This document shows, piece after piece, positions 54,602 through 64,000 of a stretch of 64,000 nucleotides of DNA (positions are counted from its first letter, which is position 1; every line of letters starts with the position of its first letter). Made by a program: the position numbers and the translations under genes. Origin of the DNA: DATFQI01 sp963816955 (GTDB lineage: Bacteria > Actinomycetota > Thermoleophilia > Solirubrobacterales > Solirubrobacteraceae); assembly GCA_963816955.1 (NCBI GenBank), contig CAWFME010000008.1, positions 68,288-132,287 of the forward strand, in the 5' to 3' direction. The notes below the pieces were generated by a model. It was not told the DNA's origin and did no database searches. It saw only the letters and a list, made by a program, of their open reading frames with translations.

Positions 54602-56797
54602 TCAGCCGCACTCCTCCCCCGTGTAGCGGCAGGCCACGATCGAGGGCCGCTCTACCGGCTCGCCCGCGTCGATCGACCACGCCAGCCGGACGAACGCCGC
54701 GTGCGTCCATGCCAGCGGCGTGCCCGAGCGGGTGCCCTTGCCGGAGGTCTCGCCGGGCGGCGGCTGGTCGTCCCACACCTGCTCGGGCAGCATCAGCCCG
54801 TCGTTGGCGGTGTTGGCGATGTGCCGCAGCCGCGGTGCCGCGTTCTTGCCCGCGAGCAGCTCGTACTCACCGCGCTCGCCCGCCAGCAGTGGCCATACGC
54901 GCCCGCGCGTCTGGTTGTCCGGGTTGTCGAAGAACAGGTCCCAGTCGCCGCCGTCGGGCTGCTCGCCGTAGCCGTCGTACGTGAACCGGTGCCAGAACGT
55001 GCCGCTGGGCGTGTTGACCGCGAGCGGGAAATCGCCGGCGCTGTCGCCGACCTGGAGCGAGTTCAGGACCGTGGGGTGGTCCCAGCGCTTCACGCCCCAC
55101 AGCGTCAGGCCGAGGAACGAGTTGTCCACGACCCTCCGCTCGTCGATCTCCGACGTGGAGCCGTCGGGGGAGCGGTAGTTGTCCCCGAGCGTGTACGTGG
55201 AGCCGTCGTTCGGGTTCCCGTCCTTCGTGACCCGTAGGTAGTACGGATCCGGCGAGTACGGGCCGTTCGTCGTGGCGGTCCAGCTCTCGACGTTGCGCTG
55301 CCACTCGTCGGCCGTCTGCTCGTAGAGCTGCGCCTTGTCGGCGCGCCCGTTGCGGCGCGCGATGTCCGCCGCGCAGATCAACCCGGCGATCTCGGCCGCG
55401 ATCGTGTTCGGCGACCAGCCGCTCTGGTTCTCCCAGCGCTCGTTGTCGCTCTCCGGGCCGTTCGCAACGACGTAGTCGGCGGCGAGCTCGACGTGCTTCC
55501 AGTCCTCGGCGCTCGTCATCCCAAGCCACCAGGCGAGCACGACGGGCAGCGACACCTGGTCCATCTGCTCGGTCGTCCACTTCTCCTTGCCGTTGACGAA
55601 CGTGTTCTGCCAGAACGAGCCGTCGGGCTTCTGGACGCGCCACAGGTAGCGCACCTGCCGGCGCGCCGCGGCGTCGTCGCCGGCCAGCTTCTGCGCCGTC
55701 GCCGCGTGGTAGAGGTCGCGCGGCCAGACGAGGTGGTACGGGCCCGAGAACCGCCGGTCGGGCTCCAGCTTCAGCGTGCCCCAGATCCACGGCATCGACG
55801 GCGAGGCGATCCCAGCGCCCCTGTGAGTCTTGTCCTCGAGGCCGGCGAGCACGAGGACCGAGTGGTCGTACAGCCTGCGCATCGTCGCCGCCGACGCGGG
55901 CGGCGGCTTGAGCGTGGACCGGTACCCGGCCCAGCCGGCAGCGAACTCGCGCTTGGCCGCGCGGAAGGGGCGGGTCAGCGCGGCCTGGGCCGTTGCGGTG
56001 CTGGTGGCGTCGTTGGTTCCGAAGCCGATAGCGAGCGTCATCCGCTGGCGCTTGCGCCCGTCGAGCCGCGTGCGCGCGCCCTGGACGACGTTGCCCGGCT
56101 GCGTGGCGTCATAGCCGCTCAACCGGCCGTCGGCCTCGAGGTCCTTCCAGGGATCGCTCGCGGTGCCGCGGTAGCCGCTGCTGGTGCGCTGGAGCGGCGG
56201 CTGGGCGGCGACCGTGCTCGCGCCGGCGTCGTCGGAGGCGATCAGCATGCCCCTGGCGCCGCGACCCGTGTCGTCGTTGCCGTCGTCGCCGGGCGCCGGG
56301 TCGGCGAGCACGTAGAGCCGCTGCTTCTTGCCCGTGAGCGACTGGAAGCGCAGGCGCAGCAGGACGGCGTCCCGGTCCGGGTCGGTGATCCATGTCTTGG
56401 TCAGGCGCCAGCCCGTGGTCTGCGTGACCTGGCGGTAGCCGAGCGTCCCGTCGATCGCCCGCACGTGCGCCGTGACGCCCGGTGCGACGGGCTCGATGTG
56501 ACGGGGATCGTCGTCGACGGTCTCGCGCGAGACGCGCTTGCGGCCGTCGACGACCGCGAACTGCAATCCGCGGAAGCTGGGCGTGCTGAGGTCCGGCCAG
56601 TAGACCTCGGTCAGCATGGCCTGGCGCAGCGTGAAGGCGGGTCGGCTGCGCTTCTGGTGCGCGGTCCCGAAGCCGTGCTTGTCGGCCGGCGCCCACGTGT
56701 GGATCTCGCCGGGCGCGCCCGGAGCCTGCGGCTTGGCGCCGGCGACGGGCGTCACGGCAAGCAGGCCGAAGACGGCCAGGACCACGATCCTGCGCAT
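54602..56797 (-). CDS. Secreted GH15 glucoamylase/glucodextranase
   Basis: A 731-aa secreted hydrolase with a signal peptide (RRIVVLAVFGLLAVTPVAG, cut near VAGA). The N-terminal 270 residues form the beta-sandwich N domain of glucodextranases (HTWAPADKHGFGTAH, LTEVYWPDLSTPSFRGLQF). The (alpha/alpha)6 barrel follows: LVWPRDLYHAATAQKLAGDD, NERWENQSGWSPNTIAAEIA with the likely general acid, and GRVWPLLAGERGEYELLAG with the likely general base. It should release glucose from alpha-glucans such as dextran or starch. It stands alone between vapBC and dnaE. Confidence 0.9.
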   Translation of the reverse strand: MRRIVVLAVFGLLAVTPVAGAKPQAPGAPGEIHTWAPADKHGFGTAHQKRSRPAFTLRQAMLTEVYWPDLSTPSFRGLQFAVVDGRKRVSRETVDDDPRHIEPVAPGVTAHVRAIDGTLGYRQVTQTTGWRLTKTWITDPDRDAVLLRLRFQSLTGKKQRLYVLADPAPGDDGNDDTGRGARGMLIASDDAGASTVAAQPPLQRTSSGYRGTASDPWKDLEADGRLSGYDATQPGNVVQGARTRLDGRKRQRMTLAIGFGTNDATSTATAQAALTRPFRAAKREFAAGWAGYRSTLKPPPASAATMRRLYDHSVLVLAGLEDKTHRGAGIASPSMPWIWGTLKLEPDRRFSGPYHLVWPRDLYHAATAQKLAGDDAAARRQVRYLWRVQKPDGSFWQNTFVNGKEKWTTEQMDQVSLPVVLAWWLGMTSAEDWKHVELAADYVVANGPESDNERWENQSGWSPNTIAAEIAGLICAADIARRNGRADKAQLYEQTADEWQRNVESWTATTNGPYSPDPYYLRVTKDGNPNDGSTYTLGDNYRSPDGSTSEIDERRVVDNSFLGLTLWGVKRWDHPTVLNSLQVGDSAGDFPLAVNTPSGTFWHRFTYDGYGEQPDGGDWDLFFDNPDNQTRGRVWPLLAGERGEYELLAGKNAAPRLRHIANTANDGLMLPEQVWDDQPPPGETSGKGTRSGTPLAWTHAAFVRLAWSIDAGEPVERPSIVACRYTGEECG

Positions 56798-56862
56798 CTG
56801 ATCTCCCCCTCTGGTGCTGACTGGGGAGAGCCTTACCCGACGCCGGGCGCGGGCACGCCTGT

Positions 56863-59800
56863 TCAGGCGACGGCCGGCTCGGGCTCCTGCTCGGGGGGCG
56901 CGAGCACGGCCTCCGCGGGCGGCGGGACCACGATCGCGTCGCCCAGGAGCGAGCGCAGCTCGGACTTCAGCGCGCCGTTGCGCGAGGCGATCCGGTAGTC
57001 GCCGCCGAAGCGCAGGCGGCGCAGGCCCGTGCGGGTCTGCATCTCCAGGACGAAGTCGTCCTTGCCGGGGTAGCGCTCGAACAGCTCGCGCAGCTCGGCG
57101 ATGATCGTCGCCTCCAGTCGCGCGGCGTCGACGCGCAGCTTCAGCCACTGCGGCTCCTCGAGGGCGGCGCGCGCGGCCATCGTCGCCTTGGCCTTCTCGA
57201 TCTCGGTCTCCGACGGGTCGAAGCGCGCGACGTCCTGGACGACGATGCAGACCTTGTTGGCGTCCTTGTGGTCCACGCGGCCGCGGACGAGCACGATCTC
57301 GTCGGGTGCCAGCACGCCCTCGGCGGCCGCGAGCGCCTTCTCGAAGACGACCACCTCGACGGTGCCCTCCAGGTCGTCGACCGTGGCGAACATCATGTTG
57401 GTCCCGCTGCGGGTGCGGATCTTCTTGGCCTCGGTGATCATCCCGCCGACCTTCACCCACTCGCCGTCCTTGCGCTCCGCAATGTCGGCGATCGCGCAGT
57501 CGGCCTTCATCCCCAGCGCCTCACGGACCCGCTTGAGCGGGTGCTCGGTGATGAAGACGCCGATCGACTCCTTCTCCATCGCCAGCAGCTCCGGGCGCTC
57601 GAACTCGTGCGCGGGGATGCCGGGATGCGCGGGCGCGCTGAAGGCGGGCGTCTCGCCGCCGCCGAAGCCGCCGAGGTCGAAGATCGAGCCCTGCCCGATC
57701 TCCGCGTCCTGCTGGGTCTTCTGGCCGGCGGCCTGGGCGGAGTCCAGCACCTCGAGCATGCCGCGGCGGGTCGCGCCGGTGGAGCCGAAGGCGCCGCACT
57801 TGATCAGCGCCTCGATCGAGCGCTTGTTGACCGTGCGGCAGTCCACGCGCTCGCAGAAGTCCCACAGCGAGGTGAACGGGCCGCCTTCCTCGCGGGCGCG
57901 CTTGATCGCCTCCACCGCGGCGTAGCCGACGCCCTTCACGGCGTCCAGGCCGAAGCGGATGTTGCCGCCGACGACCATGAACTCGTGGTCGGACTCGTTG
58001 ACGTCGGGCGGCAGGATCTCGATCCCCATCGCCTCCGTCTGGTTGACGAAGAACGGCACCTTGTCCTTGGTGTCCATCACCGAGGAGATCAGCGCGGCCA
58101 TGTACTCGGGCGGGTAATTCGCCTTCAGCCACGCTGTCCGGTAGGAGATCAGCGCGTAGCACGCGGCGTGGGAGCGGTTGAACGAGTAATCAGCCGACTT
58201 CTCGTTCACCATCCAGAGGGCCTCGATCACGTCGGGTGCCGTGCCCGAAACGCGACACCCGTCGAAGAACATCGGCTTGAGCTCGGCCATCGCGGCGCGG
58301 TTCTTCTTGCCGATCGCCTTCCGGAGATCGTCCGCTCTCGGCCCTGAAAACCCGCCCAAGGCCTTCGCGATCTGCATCGACTGCTCTTGGTAGAGGATCA
58401 CGCCCTTCGTCGCTTCCGTGATCGGGCGCAGCCGGTCATCGATGAAGACGATCGATTCCGGATTGCGCTTGCCGCGCGCGTAAGCCGGGATCTGATCCAT
58501 CGCGCCGGGCCGGTAGAGCGCAACGAGCGCCACGAGATCCTCGAACTCGGTGGGCCCCACCTTCTTCAGCGCCTCTCGCATACCTTCGGACTCGAACTGG
58601 AACACGCCCACCGAGTCGCCGCGGGCCATCATCGCGTAGGTCTTCTCGTCGTCGAGCGGCAGGTTCGCCATGTCGATCCGCTCGCCCGTCGAGCGCTCGA
58701 TGATGTCCAGCGCGTCCTCGATGACGTCGAGGTTGCGCAGGCCCAGGAAGTCCATCTTGAGCAGGCCCATCTCCTCGATGGGCTTCATGGAGTACTGGGT
58801 GACCGTGCGGTAGATCTTCTGGCCGTTCTCGCCGTTGCCGGCGTCCGCGAGCTGCAGCGGGACGACGTCGGTCAGCGGCCGGTCGGCGATCACGACCGCG
58901 GCGGCGTGGATCGACGCGTTGCGGACGATCCCCTCGAGGCCCTGGGCGACGTCCACGATCTGCTTGGCGATCGGGTCGCGCGCCACCTCGGCGGCGAGGT
59001 CGGTGCCGGGCTGCATGCAGTCCTCGAAGCTCGGCGGCCGGCCCTGCTGTGGGTCCGGGATCAGCTTCGCGAGCTTGTCCCCCACCGCGTACTCGTGGCC
59101 GAGCACGCGCGCGGCGTCGCGCGTGGCGGCGCGCGGGAACATCTTGCCGAAGGTGATGATCTGCGCGACCCGCTCGGCGCCGTACTTCTCGGTCACGTAG
59201 CGGATCACGCGATCGCGCCCGCGCACGGAGAAGTCGATGTCGATGTCCGGCATCGACACGCGCTCGGCGTTGAGGAAGCGCTCGAACAGGAGGTCGTAGC
59301 GCAGCGGGTCGACGTCCGTGATGCGCAGGCAGTAGGCGACGAGGCTGCCGGCGGCCGAGCCACGGCCCGGACCGACCGCGATCCCGTTGCTCTTCGCGTA
59401 GTTGACGAAGTCCCAGACGATCAGGAAGTAGGCGTTGAAGCCCATCTTGTCGATGACGCCGAGCTCCATCTCCATCCGCTCGACCGCCTCGGCCGGCGGC
59501 GGGTCGCCGTAGCGCTCGCGCAGGCCCTCGAGCACGAGCTCGCGCAGGTAGGCGTGCTCGTCCTTGCCGTCCGGGCAGTCGAAGCGCGGGATCAGCTGCT
59601 TGCCGAGCTCGATCCCGACGTCGCAGCGCTGCGCGATCTCCAGCGTGGAGGCCAGCGCCTCGGGCGTCGCGGCGAACGACTCCTCCATCTCCTGCGAGCT
59701 CTTCAGGTAGAACTCGTTGGTGTCGAAGGACATCTTCGGCGCGGCCAGCGTGGACTTCGTCTGCACGCACAGCAGCGCCGCGTGGTGGGGGTAGTCCTCC

Positions 59801-60435
59801 CGGCGCAGGTAGTGCACGTCCGCGGTGCCGACCAGCGGGCGCCCCATCTCCTGCGCGAAGCGGGCGATCGCCTCGTTGACCTTCTCCTGCTCGGGCACGC
59901 CGTTGTGCTGGATCTCGAAGTACACGTCCTCGGGCCCGAAGACCTGGACGAGCTCGTCCAGGTGGGCGCGCGCCTCGTCGAGCCGGTTCTCGACGATCCG
60001 GCGGCTGCTGCGGCTCGCCAGGCAGCCGGACAGCGCGATCACGCCCTCCGCGTGCTTGGACAGCAGCTCCATGTCCACGCCGGGCTTGCCGCGGTAGAGC
60101 CCTTCGAGGAACCCGCCGCTGGAGAGCTTCACGAGGTTCCGGAAGCCGACGTCGTTCTCGGCGATCAGCGTCAGGTGGTTGCGCTCGATCTTGCCCTCGC
60201 GGACGCTGCGGTCGTCCACGAAGTACGCCTCGAGCCCCAGGATCGGCTTGATGCCGTGCGTCTTGCAGGCCTTGTAGAGCTCCACGGCGCCGTTCATGAC
60301 GCCGTGATCGGTGAGCCCTAGCGCAGGCTGGCCGAACTCGGCCGCGCGCTCGGCGAGCTTCTCGATCTTGCAGGCGCCGTCGAGCAGCGAGTACTCGGAA
60401 TGGACGTGGAGGTGCGCACAGCCGGGAGTCGACAC
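56863..60435 (-). CDS. dnaE: DNA polymerase III alpha subunit
   Basis: A 1190-aa replicative polymerase. The PHP domain keeps AHLHVHSEYSLLDGA (His10, His12, Asp19), GLTDHGVMNG (His44) and LGLEAYFV (Glu69), plus SGCLAS and GTADVHYL, as in mycobacterial DnaE1 where PHP proofreads. Palm: GPGRGSAAGSLVAYCL, MPDIDIDFSVRGRD with the catalytic Asps, GMFQFES-type VGVFQFESEGMRE, YRPGAMDQIPAYARGK, QMIAKALGG-like helix and NRSHAACYALISYRTAWLK. C-terminal HhH and OB-fold (VKVGGMITEAKKIRTRSG). GTG start. Probably the main replicative enzyme. Confidence 0.95.
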   Translation of the reverse strand: MSTPGCAHLHVHSEYSLLDGACKIEKLAERAAEFGQPALGLTDHGVMNGAVELYKACKTHGIKPILGLEAYFVDDRSVREGKIERNHLTLIAENDVGFRNLVKLSSGGFLEGLYRGKPGVDMELLSKHAEGVIALSGCLASRSSRRIVENRLDEARAHLDELVQVFGPEDVYFEIQHNGVPEQEKVNEAIARFAQEMGRPLVGTADVHYLRREDYPHHAALLCVQTKSTLAAPKMSFDTNEFYLKSSQEMEESFAATPEALASTLEIAQRCDVGIELGKQLIPRFDCPDGKDEHAYLRELVLEGLRERYGDPPPAEAVERMEMELGVIDKMGFNAYFLIVWDFVNYAKSNGIAVGPGRGSAAGSLVAYCLRITDVDPLRYDLLFERFLNAERVSMPDIDIDFSVRGRDRVIRYVTEKYGAERVAQIITFGKMFPRAATRDAARVLGHEYAVGDKLAKLIPDPQQGRPPSFEDCMQPGTDLAAEVARDPIAKQIVDVAQGLEGIVRNASIHAAAVVIADRPLTDVVPLQLADAGNGENGQKIYRTVTQYSMKPIEEMGLLKMDFLGLRNLDVIEDALDIIERSTGERIDMANLPLDDEKTYAMMARGDSVGVFQFESEGMREALKKVGPTEFEDLVALVALYRPGAMDQIPAYARGKRNPESIVFIDDRLRPITEATKGVILYQEQSMQIAKALGGFSGPRADDLRKAIGKKNRAAMAELKPMFFDGCRVSGTAPDVIEALWMVNEKSADYSFNRSHAACYALISYRTAWLKANYPPEYMAALISSVMDTKDKVPFFVNQTEAMGIEILPPDVNESDHEFMVVGGNIRFGLDAVKGVGYAAVEAIKRAREEGGPFTSLWDFCERVDCRTVNKRSIEALIKCGAFGSTGATRRGMLEVLDSAQAAGQKTQQDAEIGQGSIFDLGGFGGGETPAFSAPAHPGIPAHEFERPELLAMEKESIGVFITEHPLKRVREALGMKADCAIADIAERKDGEWVKVGGMITEAKKIRTRSGTNMMFATVDDLEGTVEVVVFEKALAAAEGVLAPDEIVLVRGRVDHKDANKVCIVVQDVARFDPSETEIEKAKATMAARAALEEPQWLKLRVDAARLEATIIAELRELFERYPGKDDFVLEMQTRTGLRRLRFGGDYRIASRNGALKSELRSLLGDAIVVPPPAEAVLAPPEQEPEPAVA

Positions 60436-61639
60436 GGGCCGACAACACTAGGCGCCAGGTCGGACGGCCTCACTGGTCTTCGCCGGAACCTGCGGGCTTC
60501 CGCGCGGTCGCTCCTGCACAGCGAACCCGGTCAGTCGTCAGATCGCCTATCGTCGCAGATGTGCGCCGCTGTCCGCCACCTGTGCGAGTACGAGGTCCGG
60601 GTCATCCGCATCCCAAGGAAGATGTGATCCGCGACACCCGAGCGCGGGAGGTCAGCTCGCTTCGAAGACCCGAGTGAACGATCGGGTTGCTGGTACTCGA
60701 CGCGGTCGTCGCGACCGCACTGCTCCACTCGAGTCGAGGCCGGCTCCGCACGAAGCTCTCGCCGATCGTAGAAGGCCGGCGCCGCAGGCACTCAGGATCG
60801 CGAGCTCGTCGTCGAAGTCGCGAGAGCCGACCATGATGTTCGTCAGGATCGCCTGCCGGATCCACGGCTCGGCGTCGTCCCCGGGGTCGGTGGCGACGAC
60901 ACGAACTCTCGGACGCAGCCAGCGTCGAGGAAGCCGAGGAGCGAGCTCCAGCGACGTAGTCGGCCGTCACGCCGTCTCCGCGTGCTCGCGAGCATCGAGC
61001 TCGGCCACCTGGCCGTCCAGAACCTCGCTGAAGTCGCGCCAGATAGGTCGCGGTCTCACCCTGCCGAGAGCGACTGGGACGTGCTGCGTTGTCCGATCCG
61101 CGCAGGAACTCGACCGCCGGATGTGCTTCTCGTGAGATACGCCAAGGTCTTCGGCTCGGCGCCCTGGAAGAAGTGCCAGTGCTCCCGGCGTGATCTGCAC
61201 TCGAGCGCATCGAGGCTGAGTGTCGACCGTCGATCTGCTTGCGAGCGCGGCGCGAGCTTCACGTCCACGCCGGCCTTGGCTCTCGTGCGTGACCCGCCGT
61301 TGACGGATCCTGTCCGGATGCACTGGTCGACTTCTCCGACTGGCGTCGTGAGCGCGACGAGTCCTTGCTCTGTAGTTCGGCGTCGTGCGCCTGAGCGAGA
61401 CGGTCTCCGTCCGAGATGCCCACGGCTGGGCTCCGCGCGGCCACGACGTCGACGTCCCCGTCTTCGGCCTCGACCCGTCGTCGGCTCCGCCGCCGTCGCG
61501 GCTGGACGAGCTTCGGAGCCTCCGCGGCCGCCCGCCGCTCTCGCCGTCTCCGAGGCCGAGGAGCCGCCTGACAACCGGGGCCCCGGCACGCCTGACGACC
61601 CGACCCCGCGACTCGCACCGCCCCGTCGCCGGCGACCGT
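60436..61639 (-). pseudogene. No intact gene; remnants of a possible immunity-type gene
   Basis: No frame runs through this 1.2-kb stretch, but protein-like pieces appear in succession on the minus strand in changing frames: SRREHWHFFQGAEPKTLAYL (about 61185-61130), then AVEFLRGSDNAA, FSEVLDGQVAELDAREHAE (about 61040-60975), FLDAGCVREFV, and WIRQAILTNIMVGSRDFDDE (about 60870-60800). Their order and placement downstream of the RHS gene suit a broken immunity or helix-rich gene. I do not recognise the family. The 60436-60650 part shows nothing. Confidence 0.4.
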
Positions 61640-64000
61640 CATGAGGAGGTTGAGCTCGGCTTGCGGCTCCGCCGGCGGTCGCGCTCCTGGCAGCCCGGGC
61701 ACTCGCGACGAGAGGACCGGTACGCGCCGCCCCCGGTGCTGTCGGGCTCGGAACTCCGTGATCTTGTGCTGCGGGCGGCCGCGCTGGTAGTACCAGTCCG
61801 GCTCCGCGGGGGCGGGTCGAGTTCTCCGACGCAGACGGATCGCAGTCCCGTGTAGCGCTCGCCGTCGCTGTCGACCATCTTCTGGCGGGCGCGCCTGTTG
61901 TAGGGCGTCGCCGGCTCGTGGCCGTCGAACTCGATCCGGTTCACGGGGTTGCCGCCGGCGAACGCCCAGCGGTTCTGCGTGATCGGGTCGGCCTGGAGGT
62001 TGAAGTCGCCCGACGAGGACTCGTAGCGATCCGTCGACAGGAAGCGGCCGATATCAGGGCGGTACGCCCGGGCCTGCATGTCGTACGTCTTGACGCCGCT
62101 GTCGTAGTAGAAGCCCTCGAAGCGGAACGGCTGACCGCAGCCGACATCGGTGAGCCCGGAGGACTTCTCCTCGCCCGTGCAGGTGGCGTTGCCCGCGGTC
62201 GACGCCTGCTCGCCGTCCGGGAGCTGGAGCTCGCCGTACGGGTCGTAGGCGTACTTCTCGCCGCTCGCGACCGAGCCGTCGTCGCCCTCGAGGCCGGTCA
62301 CGGAGCCGTTGGCATCCTGCTTGATAGCCGCGGTAAGCCGGCGTCGCGCTGGCAGCTGGCCTTCGACGAGAAGCCGATGCGGTCCAGCGTCCGCGTCGTA
62401 GTCGTAGCTGCGCGTCGTGCCGTTCGACGCGCGGCTTTCGCGCGAGAGCGCTCTCGGTCAGGCCGACATAGCTGAAGTCCGTTCTGGCGCCGCTGGCAGT
62501 CTTGGAGTCGCGGCGATCGAGCCCGTCGTAGGCGAAGTTCGTCGTCGGACCAACCGGCTCGCGGGTCGACGTGAGCCGGTCGAACTCGTCGTAGGTGAAC
62601 TCGGCGTCGAACGTCGACGGTGTGGCGCTGCACTGATTCGCCGTGATCCGCTCGACGTTGCCGAAGGGCGAGTGGCAGTAGTTGGCCACGGTCTCCGGAG
62701 CGGTCGGGCTGGTCTTGACCGTGGCCTTGTCGAGCTGGTCGCCCGTGTAGCTGTAGACGACCGACTTGCCCTGCTCGTCGGGTGCGCTCGGGACGATCTT
62801 GAACTCGCGCAGCTCGAGCGTCGCGCCGTCGCCGTCGACCTTGTAGCGGGTGCGCTTGGTGCCCTTGACCCATGAGGTCAGTTGGTCGCGGGCGTTGAAC
62901 GTGTGGGTTCCGCGCTCGTCCTTGGTGCGGTTGCCGTTGGTGTCGTAGGCGAACGTGTCGGTGTCCGCGTTGCCGGTCCGCGGCGTACGGGTCTTCTTGG
63001 TCAGGCGGCCGTCGTCGGCGTACTCGTAGGTGTCCGTGGCGCGGACGGAGCCCGCGGGGCATGCGGCGGGCGCCTCGGCGACGACGTTGCAGCGCACCCG
63101 CGAGGCACGCTGGCCCGACGGGAACCAGCCGCTGAGCACGGTGCGGTCGGATTCGCCGCTGCGCGTGACGATCGTGCGGATCTCACGGTTTGCGTTGTCG
63201 TAGGTGAAGCGGCTTCGGGTGCCGCCCGTGTATTCGTCGATCGTCGCGCCCACGCGGCCGTCGGTGCGGCGCTCGGAGAGCCGGCCGTCCTGGTCGTAGT
63301 GGAACGTCGTGTCCTTGCCGGCGCTCCAGGCCTCGTTGATCTTGACCGCGCGGTCGAGCTCGTCGTTGGTGACGAACGTCGTGCGGCCGGCCTGGTCACC
63401 TGACGTGGCCTCGTCCTTGAACGAGATCAGGTTGTGGTTGCGGTCGGAGCGGTAGGTGTACTTCCGCGGCGAGGGATCGCCCGTCTTCATCGCCAGCCGC
63501 TCGAGCAGCGTGCCGTTGTTGCCGATCGTGCGCTGGACCTCGCGGCGGTCCACGCCCTCCTTGCCGGTCACCCAGCGGCGCTGGTCGCCGGTCTCGTAGT
63601 AGGTGTAAGTGGCCTTGTCGCCGCCGACGCGCTCCGTCGTGCCGGCGCGGGTATGGACGGGCTCGGTGGCCGTGGCGATCCAGCCCGTGTCGAAGTACGT
63701 GTAGGACGTGCGGGCGGTCTGCGGCGAGGCCTTCGTCCATTCGTAGCTGTGGTCCATGGAGGCCACCCAGCCGCGGTTGTTGCGAATGAAGTCCTGCCGG
63801 TAGCGGCGCTGATCGTCGCCGTCGTGGGCTGCCGTCGGGATCGGTGTCCGCATCGCCCCAGGCCGGCGTGGAGGCCATGAGCAGGTTGTCGCTCGTGTAC
63901 TCGCGCAGCGTGGCGTACTCGGTGGCCAGCCGCACGGAGTCGCGCGACTTGTCGGCGGAGTCCGCCGGATCGGTGGTGTAGGGGGCCTTGTCGGTCTCCC
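61640..64000 (-). pseudogene. RHS/YD-repeat protein, decayed, 5' end outside the window
   Basis: Many YD repeats are visible: YTYFDTGWI, YTYYETGDQRRW, FHYDQDGRLSERRTDG, FTYDNANREIRTI, TYEYADDGRLTKKT, FAYDTNGNRTKDERG, FTYDEFDRLTSTREP and FAYDGLDRRDSKT. The RHS core follows: YAYDPYGELQLPDG, RFEGFYYDSGVKTYDMQARA, YRPDIGRFLSTDRYES, ITQNRWAFAGGNPVNRIEFD. Such proteins form a shell that encloses a C-terminal toxin. Frame changes are seen near 63,830, 62,440, and at least two more between 62,440 and 62,300; the tip after FDGHEP is also unclear near 61,800. The gene is unlikely to make a working protein as given. Confidence 0.85.

Noticed and set aside
61300..61640. Plus- and minus-strand small ORFs rich in Arg/Pro/Ser
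   Set aside because: No frame has a plausible start, ribosome site or motif; they are treated as part of the decayed RHS-downstream region.

Overview
The window is very GC-rich, rich in GTG starts, and packed with short or negative intergenic spacings. Gene content (menaquinone pathway, EgtB-type hercynine oxygenase, F420/FMN-type PPOX flavoprotein, GatCAB, DnaE with a complete PHP site, HDOD-LuxR fusion, PcrA with a C-terminal Tudor-like domain) fits a Gram-positive actinomycete, most likely a Thermoleophilia/Solirubrobacterales-type soil bacterium. The taxon is an inference; no rRNA or tRNA gene is present to confirm it.

Layout. 1-8.2 kb: partial phzF, a nested palindromic repeat, divergent menH/menD (menD carries a one-base frameshift), egtB, a PRC-barrel protein, a nitroreductase, menF and a secreted CAP protein. 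8.4-12.6 kb: ilvB-ilvN and a run of small membrane or hypothetical proteins. 12.7-14.6 kb: a GGDEF-EAL protein whose GGDEF half lacks a metal-binding Asp. 14.7-20.9 kb: gatCAB, folD and an alkA-ogt alkylation-repair pair. 20.9-24.4 kb: pcrA (frameshifted), a queuosine-salvage protein and a PPOX protein. 24.5-26.9 kb: a second GGDEF-EAL protein with an intact cyclase site.

26.8-38 kb is a carboxylate-utilisation locus: lutABC (L-lactate oxidation) on the minus strand, and on the plus strand a lactate/glycolate permease, glcDEF (glycolate oxidase) and malate synthase, so glycolate is taken up, oxidised to glyoxylate and condensed with acetyl-CoA. A second copy of the palindromic repeat follows. 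38-44.3 kb: a TPM-domain protein and a tightly coupled minus-strand operon cysK - esterase - tusA - moeB/thiF - cysE - SRPBCC - pentapeptide protein. The joining of cysteine synthesis with an E1-like enzyme and a TusA-type sulfur carrier is the most interesting system candidate here.

44.3-54.6 kb: VOC proteins, a coiled-coil protein carrying an injection-system-like N-terminal motif, two methyltransferases (one frameshifted), a secreted beta-propeller, Rrf2 regulator, VanZ, an HDOD-LuxR regulator, gltX, nfo, and a VapBC toxin-antitoxin pair with a perfect palindromic operator. 54.6-60.4 kb: secreted GH15 glucoamylase/glucodextranase and dnaE. 60.4-64 kb: a decayed RHS/YD-repeat locus (5' end outside the window) followed by remnants of what may have been a toxin tip and immunity gene.

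Three isolated single-base indels break conserved genes (menD, pcrA, a methyltransferase) and look like sequence errors, whereas the RHS locus shows several frame changes in about 3 kb and looks truly decayed.
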